From positions 1 to 64,000 of the forward strand of contig JANXOM010000229.1 of assembly GCA_025353585.1 (NCBI GenBank): a DNA stretch of 64,000 nucleotides. The letters run 5' to 3'. The position numbers and the translations under genes were made by a program. Shown here in pieces: positions 54,547-63,105 of this stretch. Source of the DNA: Deltaproteobacteria bacterium (GTDB taxonomy: Bacteria; Myxococcota_A; Polyangia; Haliangiales; Haliangiaceae). Under the pieces are notes generated by a model. It did not search any database, was not told the DNA's origin, and worked only from the letters and a program-made list of their open reading frames with translations. Numbering within the stretch: the first letter of the stretch is position 1; every line of letters begins with the position of its first letter.

Positions 54547-55583
54547 CCGGCCGCCACCAGATCAAGCGCGTCGACGACGCGGCTGGAGTAGCCCCACTCG
54601 TTGTCGTACCAGAGCACCAGCTTGAGCTGCCGGCCCCGGTTCAGCATCAGCCAGCGCGTGTCGATGATGCAGGAGTGGGAGTCGCCGAGGTAGTCGGTCG
54701 AGACGAGCGGCTCGTCGGTGATGCGGATGACCTCGCGCGTGCCCTGCGAGGCGCGCAGCGCGTGGAGGACCTCGAGCACGCTCTCCTCGGTGGCCTCGCG
54801 CTCGAGGTGCAGGCTCAGGTCCGCGCTCGAGACGCACGCCGTGGGCACGCGGTACGACATCGACTTCAGGAGGCCCGTGATCTCCGGCACGATGCGCTCG
54901 CACGCGCCGACGACGGTGGTCGGCTTGGGGATCAGCGAGCCGACGGACGCGCGCCCGAGCGCGTAGTGCGAGTGCGTGCTGCCCGGGTAGGCCTGCGACC
55001 GCGACGGGCCGTCCATCAGGTTCTGATACGAGAGCCAGGGGTGGAGCGTGGTGATGAAGCCGTAGTCCACGCCGAACCGCGCGTGGAGCGCGCGCATGAC
55101 CGGCGCGACCGCGCAGGCGTCGCAGATGCTCGTGGAGACGATCCGGTGCTGGGCCGGATCGAACGCCTTCTCCGTGGCGCCGAAGACGAGCGTGAAGTCG
55201 GCGGTGGGCGCGGCGTGGGTGACGAGCACCGAGCGCATGCGCGGGATCAGCGCGCGCGCGTGCTGCTCGTTGCGGGTGACGCCGGTTGCCTCGATGACGA
55301 CGTCCACGCCCGCTCCGCTCCAGTCGACCTCGGCGATGTCCGGCTGGTGCGTGACGGGGACCCGCCGGCCGGCGATGGCCAGGGCCGCCCCGTCGGCGCG
55401 GACCTCCCCGCCGAGCTTGCCGTAGGTCGTGTCGTATTTGAGCAGGTACGCGAGGTTCGCGACGTCCGCGTTCAGATCGTTGATGTGCACCAGCTCGTGG
55501 TGCCCGCGCGCGAGCAAGATGCGCGCGATGGCGCGGCCGATGCGACCGAACCCGTTGAGACCGATGCGAAGTGGTGGCGTCAT
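54543..55583 (-). CDS. Glyceraldehyde-3-phosphate dehydrogenase-like protein with altered active-site motif
   Basis: 346 residues from ATG at 55583 overlapping the upstream stop. The NAD fold is canonical (IGLNGFGRIGRAIARIL, HINDLNADVANLAYLLKYD), as is the C-terminal WYDNEWGYSSRVVDAL. The active-site segment reads STSICDACAVAP where glycolytic enzymes have SNASCTTNCLAP. Cys154 and His181 are kept, but the Thr and Asn next to the cysteine are changed. It is embedded in a polysaccharide operon, so it is more likely a specialised aldehyde-phosphate dehydrogenase than the housekeeping gapA. Confidence 0.9.
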   Translation of the reverse strand: MTPPLRIGLNGFGRIGRAIARILLARGHHELVHINDLNADVANLAYLLKYDTTYGKLGGEVRADGAALAIAGRRVPVTHQPDIAEVDWSGAGVDVVIEATGVTRNEQHARALIPRMRSVLVTHAAPTADFTLVFGATEKAFDPAQHRIVSTSICDACAVAPVMRALHARFGVDYGFITTLHPWLSYQNLMDGPSRSQAYPGSTHSHYALGRASVGSLIPKPTTVVGACERIVPEITGLLKSMSYRVPTACVSSADLSLHLEREATEESVLEVLHALRASQGTREVIRITDEPLVSTDYLGDSHSCIIDTRWLMLNRGRQLKLVLWYDNEWGYSSRVVDALDLVAAG

Positions 55584-56752
55584 GAAGTCCTCAGCTCGTC
55601 CAGGCAAGTTGCGATGCGCGCGGCTGCTTCGCCGCGATGAGCCATGTGGTGCTCGAGGTACGCGCCGGCCGCGCGCGTGTCCGCCGCGCCGGCCGCGAGC
55701 AGCTGCCCGACGTCCGCCGCGAGCGTGGACAGGCGGAGCGGCCGCGCGGCCCCCGACGAGACGTAGTCGAACACGTGCCCGTGCCCCGGGATCTCGAGCA
55801 CGCCGAGCGGCAAGCCGAACGCGAGCGCCTCGAGGCCGACCGTCGAGGCGAGGACCACGGCGGCGTGACCCATCGCCAGCACGGCGAACAGCGGCTCGGC
55901 GCCGAGGACATGGACGCCGGGGAGATCGCGGGCGGCGGCGCGGAAGGCGTCGACGCTCTCGCGCGCGTGCAGCTTGACGACGATCGCGCGGTCCGCCGCG
56001 GCGGCCACCGGCCGTGCCTTGCGCAGGAACCGGGTGAACAGCGCGAGCTTCTCCGCGGTCGTGCAGAAGCCCTGATCGTCGATGGTGTTCGAGAGATACA
56101 CGAGCGGCGCGCGGGTCAGCCCGAGGCGGGCCGCGAGCGCGCGACCGTCCGCCGCCCACGCGCGGGGCTCGACCTCGTCGAAGCGCGGGTTGCCCGTGAC
56201 ATGGATGCTGCGGGCCGGCGCGCCGACGGCGCGGAAGTGAGCCGCCGATGCCTCGCCCCACACGCAGATCGCGCTCGCGCCGCTGCTCCCGTACGCGTGG
56301 CCGGCCGTCGTCTCCGTCGGCAGCGGGAACCGGATGCCCTCCTGCAAGAGCGCGAACGGCGTCGTGTGCGTGCGCAGGCTCGCGGCGAGCTCGCCGTACG
56401 GGAACGCTGCGTCGTTCGGGACGGCAACGACCGCGCTGCCGCGGAGCCACCACCGCAAGCTCGGCTGCAAGGCGAGGCGCCAGAGCATCCGGGTCGCGAG
56501 CTGGCGCGCGCGCGCGCCGCGGCCGCCGTTCGTCCCGAGTCCCGCGCCGGCCGACGGACTCCGGCGGATCCGCGGGAGCGCGCTGTGCAGCGCGACGCCG
56601 GGGAGGCGCGCCGCGAGATCGGGCGTCGGGAAGCCCCGGAGGCCCGTCAGCGACACGAACTGGCACGCGGTGCCGCGCGCGCGGAGCTCGCGGGCGACGG
56701 GGACCATCATGTCGAGGTGGTGCCTGGGGTTCGAGAAGACGAAGGAGATCAT
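55580..56752 (-). CDS. Glycosyl/glycerophosphotransferase-like GT-B protein
   Basis: 390 residues from ATG at 56752 (MISFVFSNPRHHLDMMVPVA). The upstream alternative start overlaps the previous gene and adds no homology. Features include ALLQEGIRFPL, VTGNPRFDEV, LVYLSNTIDDQG, IVVKLHARESVDAF and VVLASTVGLEALAFGLPLG, the pattern of CDP-glycerol glycerophosphotransferase and capsule-type GT-B proteins. If that relation is right, it could use the product of the cytidylyltransferase three genes downstream. Exact family is uncertain. Confidence 0.75.
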   Translation of the reverse strand: MISFVFSNPRHHLDMMVPVARELRARGTACQFVSLTGLRGFPTPDLAARLPGVALHSALPRIRRSPSAGAGLGTNGGRGARARQLATRMLWRLALQPSLRWWLRGSAVVAVPNDAAFPYGELAASLRTHTTPFALLQEGIRFPLPTETTAGHAYGSSGASAICVWGEASAAHFRAVGAPARSIHVTGNPRFDEVEPRAWAADGRALAARLGLTRAPLVYLSNTIDDQGFCTTAEKLALFTRFLRKARPVAAAADRAIVVKLHARESVDAFRAAARDLPGVHVLGAEPLFAVLAMGHAAVVLASTVGLEALAFGLPLGVLEIPGHGHVFDYVSSGAARPLRLSTLAADVGQLLAAGAADTRAAGAYLEHHMAHRGEAAARIATCLDELRTS

Positions 56753-57879
56753 GCGTGCGTCCCGGCGATCGCCGCTTCGTAGCACGCCAGCGAGGCTGCG
56801 GTCGTGAACCGTCGCGCGCTGTCTCGGGCGCGCTGGCCGAGCCCGGTCGCGAGCGCGGGGTCGTCGAGCACCTGCAGCGTCCGGGCCGCGAGCTGGGCGC
56901 TGTCACCGACGGGGACGAGGTAGCCGTCCTCGCCGGTCGTGATGATCTCCCGCGGCCCGAAATCGCAGTCGGTCGAGACGACCGGGGTGCCGCATGCCAT
57001 CGCCTGCACGAGCGCGCCGGGGAGGCCCTCCGCCCGGCTCGCGTGCAAGACGAGCGTCGCGCGCGCCATGTACTTGAAGGGGTTCTTGTCGAAGCCGAGG
57101 AAGGCCACGTCGCGCGCGAGGCCGAGGGCGGCGACGCGGTCGACGAGCTCGTCGAGGAGCGGGCCTTCGCCGAGGATCACGAGGCGCGCCGAGCGGCTCG
57201 CGCGGATCGTGGCGAACGCCGCGAGCAGCGTCGGGTAATCCTTGATCGCGACGAGCCGGCCGACCGCGAGGATGACCGGCGTGCGATCGCCGGCGGCGAA
57301 GAACGGATGATCGACGGGCGCGGCGGCGAGCGGGCCGAGCTCGTCATCGACGATTGGGTTGTAGATCGTCACGACCTTGGCCGCGGGGAGCCCGAGGCGA
57401 GCCACGAGATCCGCGGCGAGGCCGCGCGAGACGGCGGTCACGAGATCCGCGCGCCGATAGCTCAGCCGCTTCACCCGGTTCTCGAGGAGCCGACGCAGAT
57501 AGCCGCGGTCGGTGCGGATCAGCGCGCTGCGCTCCGACAGCACGAGCCGGGCGCGCGACCGGGCGAGCGCGTGCGCGAGCGCGACGATCACGTTCGACCC
57601 GCCGTGCATCGAGAAGACGATGTCGGGCTGCGTGGCGCGGATGACCCGAGCGAGAGCGGGCGCGGACACGGCGAGGCGCGCCGTGCCCAGCACGTGGACG
57701 GGGACATCCGCCGGCACCTCGTCCGCGAGCTGGCCGGTGCGGCGCACGAGCACGAGCTGCGGGGCGAAGCGCGCGCGGTCGAGGAGGCGCAGCAACGTGA
57801 TCACGACCCGATCCGCGCCGCCGGTGGCCAGCGCCGGACAGAACACGAGGACGCGCCGCGCCGGGGGAGCACCCACCAT
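56749..57879 (-). CDS. Glycosyltransferase family 4
   Basis: 376 residues. The N-terminus VLVFCPALATGGADRVVITL has the glycine loop typical of GT4 enzymes using UDP-HexNAc donors. IYNPIVDDEL, AVGRLVAIKDYPTLLAAF, LGEGPLLDEL, FLGFDKNPFKYM, SRAEGLPGALVQAMACGTPVV complete the GT-B signature. It lies three bases after the PglD-like gene and may be the enzyme that uses its product. It overlaps the next gene by ATGA. Confidence 0.93.
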   Translation of the reverse strand: MVGAPPARRVLVFCPALATGGADRVVITLLRLLDRARFAPQLVLVRRTGQLADEVPADVPVHVLGTARLAVSAPALARVIRATQPDIVFSMHGGSNVIVALAHALARSRARLVLSERSALIRTDRGYLRRLLENRVKRLSYRRADLVTAVSRGLAADLVARLGLPAAKVVTIYNPIVDDELGPLAAAPVDHPFFAAGDRTPVILAVGRLVAIKDYPTLLAAFATIRASRSARLVILGEGPLLDELVDRVAALGLARDVAFLGFDKNPFKYMARATLVLHASRAEGLPGALVQAMACGTPVVSTDCDFGPREIITTGEDGYLVPVGDSAQLAARTLQVLDDPALATGLGQRARDSARRFTTAASLACYEAAIAGTHA

Positions 57880-57882
57880 GAC

Positions 57883-58506
57883 TTAGATGCCAGCGCGGCG
57901 GATTTGTTCGCGCGCCGGCACGCCCACGGCCACGATATCGGCCGGGAGCGCCGAGACGACGACCGCGCCGGCGCCGACGATGGTCCGGGCGCCGATGGAC
58001 CGGTTGGGCGTGACCGACGCGCCGATGCCGATGAAGACCTCGTCGCCGACCCGGACCCCACCGGCCAGGCGCGCCCCCGGCGCGATGTGGACCGCCTCGC
58101 CAAGGGTGCAGTCGTGGTCGACCGAGGCGCCGGTGTTCACGATGCCGTGCGCGCCGATGCGGGTATCGGGCTGCACGATGGCGCCGGCAAACACGACGGT
58201 CCCCGGCCCGAGCGTGACCGACTCGTGCACGACGGCGGCGGGATGGACCACCGTCGCGAAGCGGCAGCTCGCGGCGGTCCCCAGGCGGCGGCGGGTCGCG
58301 TTGTGGCCGATCGCGAGCACGCACGTCTGCGCGGGGTCGCCCAGCGCGTCCGCACATGGCCCGGTCACGGGAATGCCGAGGAGGGCGGTGCCCCAGCGCG
58401 CCGGGTCGTCGTCGTGCACGGCGGCGACGTCCCAGCCCGCCGCGCGCGCGGTCGCGATCACGACCTTCGCGTGTCCACCGGCGCCGACCACGACCAGCAC
58501 CGGCAT
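57883..58506 (-). CDS. NeuD/PglD-type sugar O/N-acetyltransferase
   Basis: 207 residues. The N-terminal small Rossmann part VLVVVGAGGHAKVVIATA is followed by a left-handed beta-helix of hexapeptide repeats (VVHPAAVVHESVTLGPG, IVQPDTRIGAHGIVNTG, SVDHDCTLGEAVHIAPG) with the catalytic-type His in VDHDC. The family contains PglD (UDP-4-amino-sugar N-acetyltransferase) and NeuD. Directly downstream of an aminotransferase and a PglF-like dehydratase, PglD function is favoured. Confidence 0.9.
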   Translation of the reverse strand: MPVLVVVGAGGHAKVVIATARAAGWDVAAVHDDDPARWGTALLGIPVTGPCADALGDPAQTCVLAIGHNATRRRLGTAASCRFATVVHPAAVVHESVTLGPGTVVFAGAIVQPDTRIGAHGIVNTGASVDHDCTLGEAVHIAPGARLAGGVRVGDEVFIGIGASVTPNRSIGARTIVGAGAVVVSALPADIVAVGVPAREQIRRAGI

Positions 58507-59622
58507 CTAGGCCGGCGTGGCCTGGACCGCCGCCACGACGCGCTCGAGGTCCGCGCCGGTGAGCCCCGAGCCGCTCGGCAAGCACAGCCCCGTGTGGAAC
58601 AGGTCGGCGGCCACGGCGCCCCCGAACACGCGCGCGCCCGCGAACACCGGCTGGAGGTGCATGGGCTTCCAGACCGGTCGCGCCTCGATGTCGACGGCGG
58701 CGAGGCTCGCGATCAGCGCGTCACGCCGCGCGGGCGAGCCGACGGTCACGCACGTTAGCCAGAACGTGGAGCTCCCGAAGCTCGCCTCGGGCATGAACGT
58801 CCACCCGGGCCGCTCGCCGAGCGTCGTGCGGTAGTGCTCGCGAATCGCGCGCCGGCGCGCGACGCGGCGCTCGAGATCGGCGAGCTGGACGCGGCCGACC
58901 GCGGCGAGGAGGTTGCTGAGCCGGTAGTTGTAGCCGACCTCCCGGTGCTCGTAATGCGCGACCGGCTCGCGCGCCTGCGTCGCGAGGAAGCGCGCGCGGT
59001 CGATCCACTCCTTGCGGGCACCGAGGAGCATGCCGCCGCCCGACGTCGTGATGATCTTGTTCCCGTTGAACGAGAGCACCGCGAGGTCGCCGAACGAGCC
59101 CGCCGGCTTGCCGCGATACGTGGCGCCGAGGGCCTCGGCCGCGTCCTCGACGAGCCAGACGCCGTGGCGCTTGCAGGCGGCCGCGATCGGCTCGAGGTCC
59201 GCGCACTGGCCGTACAGATCCACGACGATCACGGCCTTGGGCAGCTCGTTCGCGCGCGCGGCCCGCTCGAGCTCGTCGACGAGGATGCCGGGATCCATGT
59301 TCCAGCTGGCGCGCTCGCTGTCGAGGAACACGGGGGTGGCCCCGACGTAGGCGATCGCGTTCGCGGTCGCGGCGAACGTGAGGGTAGAGGTCCAGACGCG
59401 GTCGCCGGCGCCGACGCCGAGCACGAGCAGCGCGAGGTGGAGCGCGGCCGTACCGCTCGAGAGCGCGAGCGCGTACGGGACGCCGAGCCGTGCGCTCATC
59501 TCGGCCTCGAAGCCATCGACGTGGGGGCCGAGCGGCGCGATCCAGTTCGACGCCACCGCCTCGCCGAGCATCGCGAGCTCGCCGCCGGCGAGGTCCGGCG
59601 CCGACAGGTAGATCCGCGGCAT
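58507..59622 (-). CDS. DegT/DnrJ/EryC1 sugar aminotransferase, PglE-like
   Basis: 371 residues from ATG at 59622, overlapping the PglF-like stop by one base. LSSGTAALHLAL, WTSTLTFAATANAIAYVG, EDAAEALGATYRGKPAGSFGD and SFNGNKIITTSGGG (PLP Lys189) are the class signatures, and the sequence closely follows the PglE/LegC pattern. It would transaminate the C4 keto group of a UDP-4-keto-6-deoxy-HexNAc using glutamate and PLP. Context, between dehydratase and acetyltransferase, supports that. Confidence 0.93.
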   Translation of the reverse strand: MPRIYLSAPDLAGGELAMLGEAVASNWIAPLGPHVDGFEAEMSARLGVPYALALSSGTAALHLALLVLGVGAGDRVWTSTLTFAATANAIAYVGATPVFLDSERASWNMDPGILVDELERAARANELPKAVIVVDLYGQCADLEPIAAACKRHGVWLVEDAAEALGATYRGKPAGSFGDLAVLSFNGNKIITTSGGGMLLGARKEWIDRARFLATQAREPVAHYEHREVGYNYRLSNLLAAVGRVQLADLERRVARRRAIREHYRTTLGERPGWTFMPEASFGSSTFWLTCVTVGSPARRDALIASLAAVDIEARPVWKPMHLQPVFAGARVFGGAVAADLFHTGLCLPSGSGLTGADLERVVAAVQATPA

Positions 59623-61556
59623 CAGGTCACCGCGACCGCATCGCGCACCACGGCCGCGCCGTCCGACCGCCGCCCGACCTTGCCGTTACTGTTGCCGGGC
59701 GGCGGGGCCGGTGCGCGGCTCGCGCCCGTGTACTCGGGTACTAGCGTGTGCAGCGCGGCGCGGATCAGGTCCGGCGAATCGACGAGCGCGAGGAGATCGT
59801 CGAGGGCCGCGGCCGCATCGACCCACGCGCTCGCCGGGATCCGCCCGACGAAGATCTTCGGGTGCTTCGTCGCGTCCGTGTGCTCGCCATCGGTGGCCAG
59901 CTCCTCGAAGAGCTTCTCCCCGGGGCGGACGCCACTGAACTCGATCGCGATGTCCTCGTCCGGCTTGAGGCCCGAGAGCTTGATGAGGTCGCGCGCGAGA
60001 TCGACGATCTTCACCGGGTTCCCCATGTCGAGGATGAAGATCTCGCCGCCCTGGCCCATCGCGCCGGCCTGGAGCACGAGCTGGCTCGCCTCGGGGATCG
60101 TCATGAAGTAGCGCTCCATGTCGGGGTGCGTGATGGTGATCGGGCCGCCCTTCGCGATCTGCTGGCGGAAGATCGGGATCACGCTGCCGTTCGACCCGAG
60201 CACGTTGCCGAACCGCACCGTCACGAAGCGGGTCTTGCTGCTCTTGCCGCGCAGCTGCGAGTAGATCTCCGCGACGCGCTTGGTCGCGCCCATCACCGAC
60301 GACGGATTGACGGCCTTGTCGGTCGAGACCAGCACCACGCGCCCCACGCCGTGGCGGTCGGCGAGGTCCACGATCACGCGCGTCCCGCCCACGTTGTTCT
60401 TCACGGCCTCGCCGGGGTTGGCTTCCATCATCGGCACGTGCTTGTGCGCGGCGGCGTGGAAGACGATCGCGGGCAGGGCGCTGATGAAGACCTGCTCCAT
60501 GCGCACGCGGTCCGTCACGTCACCGATGCGGGGCTCGATGCAGAGCTCCGGGAACGCGCCGATCAACTCGCGATGAATCTCGAACAGCGCGTTCTCGAAG
60601 CGCTCCACGAGCACGAGCCGCCGCGGCGAGAAGCGGCAGATCTGGCGGCAGAGCTCGCTGCCGATGCTGCCGCCCGCGCCGGTCACCATCACGACCTGAT
60701 CGCAGATCGACAGCGACACCTCGGCCTGGTCGAGCTGCACCGGCTCGCGTCCGAGGAGATCGTCGATCGCGACCTCGCGGATGCGCGAGAGATTCACGCG
60801 ATCGCCGACGATCTCGTAGATGCCGGGGATGATCTTGGTCTCGAGCCCCGCCTCCTGGCAGGCGAGCGTGATCCGGCGGATGTCGCTTCCGGCGGCGCTG
60901 GCGATCGTGATCAAGGCCCGCTCCACGTGCTGGCGCCGCGCGATCTCCGCGAGCTCGGCGATCGTCCCGAGGACCGGCAGCCCGCAGATCTGCGAGCCGA
61001 CCTTGCGGCGATCGTCGTCGAGAAAGCCGACCGGGTGGAGGCCGAGGTCGGGGCGGGCGGCGAGCTCGCGGGCCACGAGGTAGCCGGCCTGACCGGCGCC
61101 GATCAGGAGAACGCGGGCCCGGGCGCGCGCGGCGGCCGGGGCCTTGCGCTCGCGCGTCTCGCCGTAGACCCGGCGCAGCGCTCGGACGCCGACGAGCAGG
61201 ACAAAGCTGAGGACGAGGTTCGAGAGGATGACGCCCAACGGCAACACGCCGATGGCCACCATCGCGCCGAGGCCGAACCGGATGACGACGAGCACCGCCG
61301 CGGAGACGAGCACCGCGAGTCCGATCCGCGCGGCCTCGGGCAGGCCGACGTAGCGCCACGAGAAGCGCGGGACGTTGAACGCCCAGAGCACGCCGTACGC
61401 GAGGAACACCGAGATCGGCCACTGCAGGACGGCGACGCGGAGCCAGGCATCCGGGATCTGGAGCTCGAAGCGGCAGATAAACGCGAGCCAGAACGCGAGG
61501 GACAGGACCGACACGTCCAGTGCGACTTGCACGCCTCTGTAGAGGTAGCGGGGCAT
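59622..61556 (-). CDS. Membrane UDP-GlcNAc 4,6-dehydratase, PglF/CapD-like
   Basis: 644 residues from ATG at 61556. Four or five N-terminal membrane segments (~10-125), then a CoA-binding-like Rossmann domain (VLLIGAGQAGYLVARELAAR), then the catalytic SDR domain starting VMVTGAGGSIGSELCRQI. The active site about residues 405-425 reads STDKAVNPSSVMGATKR, with Met in place of the usual Tyr of YxxxK, as in PglF, FlaA1 and CapD. It converts UDP-GlcNAc to the 4-keto-6-deoxy sugar at the inner membrane. The C-terminal ~30 residues are a Pro/Gly/Ala-rich extension. Confidence 0.94.
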   Translation of the reverse strand: MPRYLYRGVQVALDVSVLSLAFWLAFICRFELQIPDAWLRVAVLQWPISVFLAYGVLWAFNVPRFSWRYVGLPEAARIGLAVLVSAAVLVVIRFGLGAMVAIGVLPLGVILSNLVLSFVLLVGVRALRRVYGETRERKAPAAARARARVLLIGAGQAGYLVARELAARPDLGLHPVGFLDDDRRKVGSQICGLPVLGTIAELAEIARRQHVERALITIASAAGSDIRRITLACQEAGLETKIIPGIYEIVGDRVNLSRIREVAIDDLLGREPVQLDQAEVSLSICDQVVMVTGAGGSIGSELCRQICRFSPRRLVLVERFENALFEIHRELIGAFPELCIEPRIGDVTDRVRMEQVFISALPAIVFHAAAHKHVPMMEANPGEAVKNNVGGTRVIVDLADRHGVGRVVLVSTDKAVNPSSVMGATKRVAEIYSQLRGKSSKTRFVTVRFGNVLGSNGSVIPIFRQQIAKGGPITITHPDMERYFMTIPEASQLVLQAGAMGQGGEIFILDMGNPVKIVDLARDLIKLSGLKPDEDIAIEFSGVRPGEKLFEELATDGEHTDATKHPKIFVGRIPASAWVDAAAALDDLLALVDSPDLIRAALHTLVPEYTGASRAPAPPPGNSNGKVGRRSDGAAVVRDAVAVT

Positions 61557-61714
61557 GGATGACAGAGGGTTAGTGATGCAGCGCAGCGCTACGTTCAAGC
61601 CGCCGCGACGCGCCGACCCTATCACCGCTGTCTGCGAGATTTCTCTATCTATTTGACTGGCTTGGCGCGCTCGGGCTCGCTGTCCGAGCCAGTCCCGGGA
61701 GCGTGCGCGTGCGC

Positions 61715-63037
61715 TCACCCGGTGTGCGCAGCCTGGCCGCCCCGGCCGACCCCCGCGTAGGAGCAGCCAGCGGCGCGCGCGTCGTCGGGTGACCAGACAT
61801 TGCGGCCGTCGAACAGCGCCGGCGTGCGCATCGTGGCGCGGAGTCGGGCGTAGTCCGGCCGCCGGAGCTCGCGCCACTCGGTGACGAGCACGAGGGCGTC
61901 GGCGCCTTCCGCGGCGGCGTAGGCGTCCGGCGCGAGCGCCACGGCGTCGCCGAGGAGGGCGCGGGCGCTCGGCATCGCCGCGGGGTCGTAAGCCGTGATC
62001 ACCGCGCCGGCGGCGCGCAGCTGCGCGATCAGCGCGAGGGCCGGGGCGTCGCGGATGTCGTCGGTCTCGGGCTTGAACGCGAGCCCCCAGAGGCCGATGC
62101 GCTTGCCCGCCAGGGCGCCGCCAAAGTGCGCGGCGATGCGCTCGCCGAGGAGCCGCTTCTGCGCCTCGTTCGCGCGCAGGGTCGCGGCCACGACGCCGAG
62201 CTCGACGCCCGTTGACTCGCCGAGCGCGTGGAGCGCGCGCAGGTCTTTCGGCAGGCACGAGCCGCCGAAGCCAGGCCCCGCGAAGAGGCCCTGGCTGCCG
62301 ATCCGGGGATCGGCGCCCAGGCCCGCGCGCACGGCGTCGATGTCTGCGCCGACGGCGTCGCACAGGCGCGCCATCTCGTTCATGAAGGAGATCCGCGTCG
62401 CGAGCATGGCGTTCGCGGCGTACTTCGCGAGCTCGGCCGAGCGCAGCGACATCACCTGCATGCGGTCGCCGGTCAGCATGACGCCGCGGTAGAGCTCGCG
62501 CAGCGCCGCGATCGCGCGCGGATCGTCCGCACCGACGAGGACGCGGGCGGGTTCGAGGAAGTCGTGCACCGCGTCGCCCTCCTTGAGGAACTCGGGGTTC
62601 GAGGCGAGCGCGAACGGGTGCGTCGTGTGCGCGGCGACAAGCGGGGCGAGGGCCTCCGCGGTCCCGACGGGGACGGTGCTCTTCGTGACGACGACCGTGA
62701 AGCCGGTCAGGGCGCGGCCGATCGCGCGGGCCGTGGCGTGGACGGCCGTGAGGTCCGCCGTGCCATCGGTGCGCGCGGGCGTCCCGACGGCGATGCATGC
62801 GATCTGTGCACCGCCGACGGCGTCCGCGGCGGAGGTCGTGAACTGCAGGCGGCCGGCGCGGAGGTTCTTCTGCACGAGCGCGGCGAGCTGCGGCTCGTAG
62901 AACGGGACCTCGCCGCGGCACAACCCCTGGATGCGCGCGGCGTCGAGGTCGACGCACGTCACGTCGTGGCCGAGCTCGGCGAAGCCCGCGCCGCTCACGA
63001 GGCCCACGTAACCGGTGCCGACAATGGCGATCTGCAT
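61715..63037 (-). CDS. ugd: UDP-glucose 6-dehydrogenase
   Basis: 440 residues from ATG at 63037. NAD loop IVGTGYVGLVSG, P-loop-like VPFYEPQL, STVPVGTA, NPEFLKEGDAVHDF, and catalytic Cys261 in GFGGSCLPKD. The N-terminal form is the UDP-glucose (TuaD/Ugd) subgroup, giving UDP-glucuronate, rather than the WbpA-type UDP-GlcNAc dehydrogenases. It is followed after ~160 bases without a gene by the PglF-like gene on the same strand. Confidence 0.93.
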   Translation of the reverse strand: MQIAIVGTGYVGLVSGAGFAELGHDVTCVDLDAARIQGLCRGEVPFYEPQLAALVQKNLRAGRLQFTTSAADAVGGAQIACIAVGTPARTDGTADLTAVHATARAIGRALTGFTVVVTKSTVPVGTAEALAPLVAAHTTHPFALASNPEFLKEGDAVHDFLEPARVLVGADDPRAIAALRELYRGVMLTGDRMQVMSLRSAELAKYAANAMLATRISFMNEMARLCDAVGADIDAVRAGLGADPRIGSQGLFAGPGFGGSCLPKDLRALHALGESTGVELGVVAATLRANEAQKRLLGERIAAHFGGALAGKRIGLWGLAFKPETDDIRDAPALALIAQLRAAGAVITAYDPAAMPSARALLGDAVALAPDAYAAAEGADALVLVTEWRELRRPDYARLRATMRTPALFDGRNVWSPDDARAAGCSYAGVGRGGQAAHTG

Positions 63038-63105
63038 GTCGCCGAGACCGCCGAGACCGCCGCGCTGTTCGCTCCGGCGCGGACGTTGCCGCGCTTGTGC
63101 GCGCG

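Noticed and set aside
51241-56752. Phosphonate biosynthesis cluster
   Set aside because: A cytidylyltransferase and dehydrogenases occur in such clusters, but no PEP phosphomutase or phosphonopyruvate decarboxylase is present in the window.
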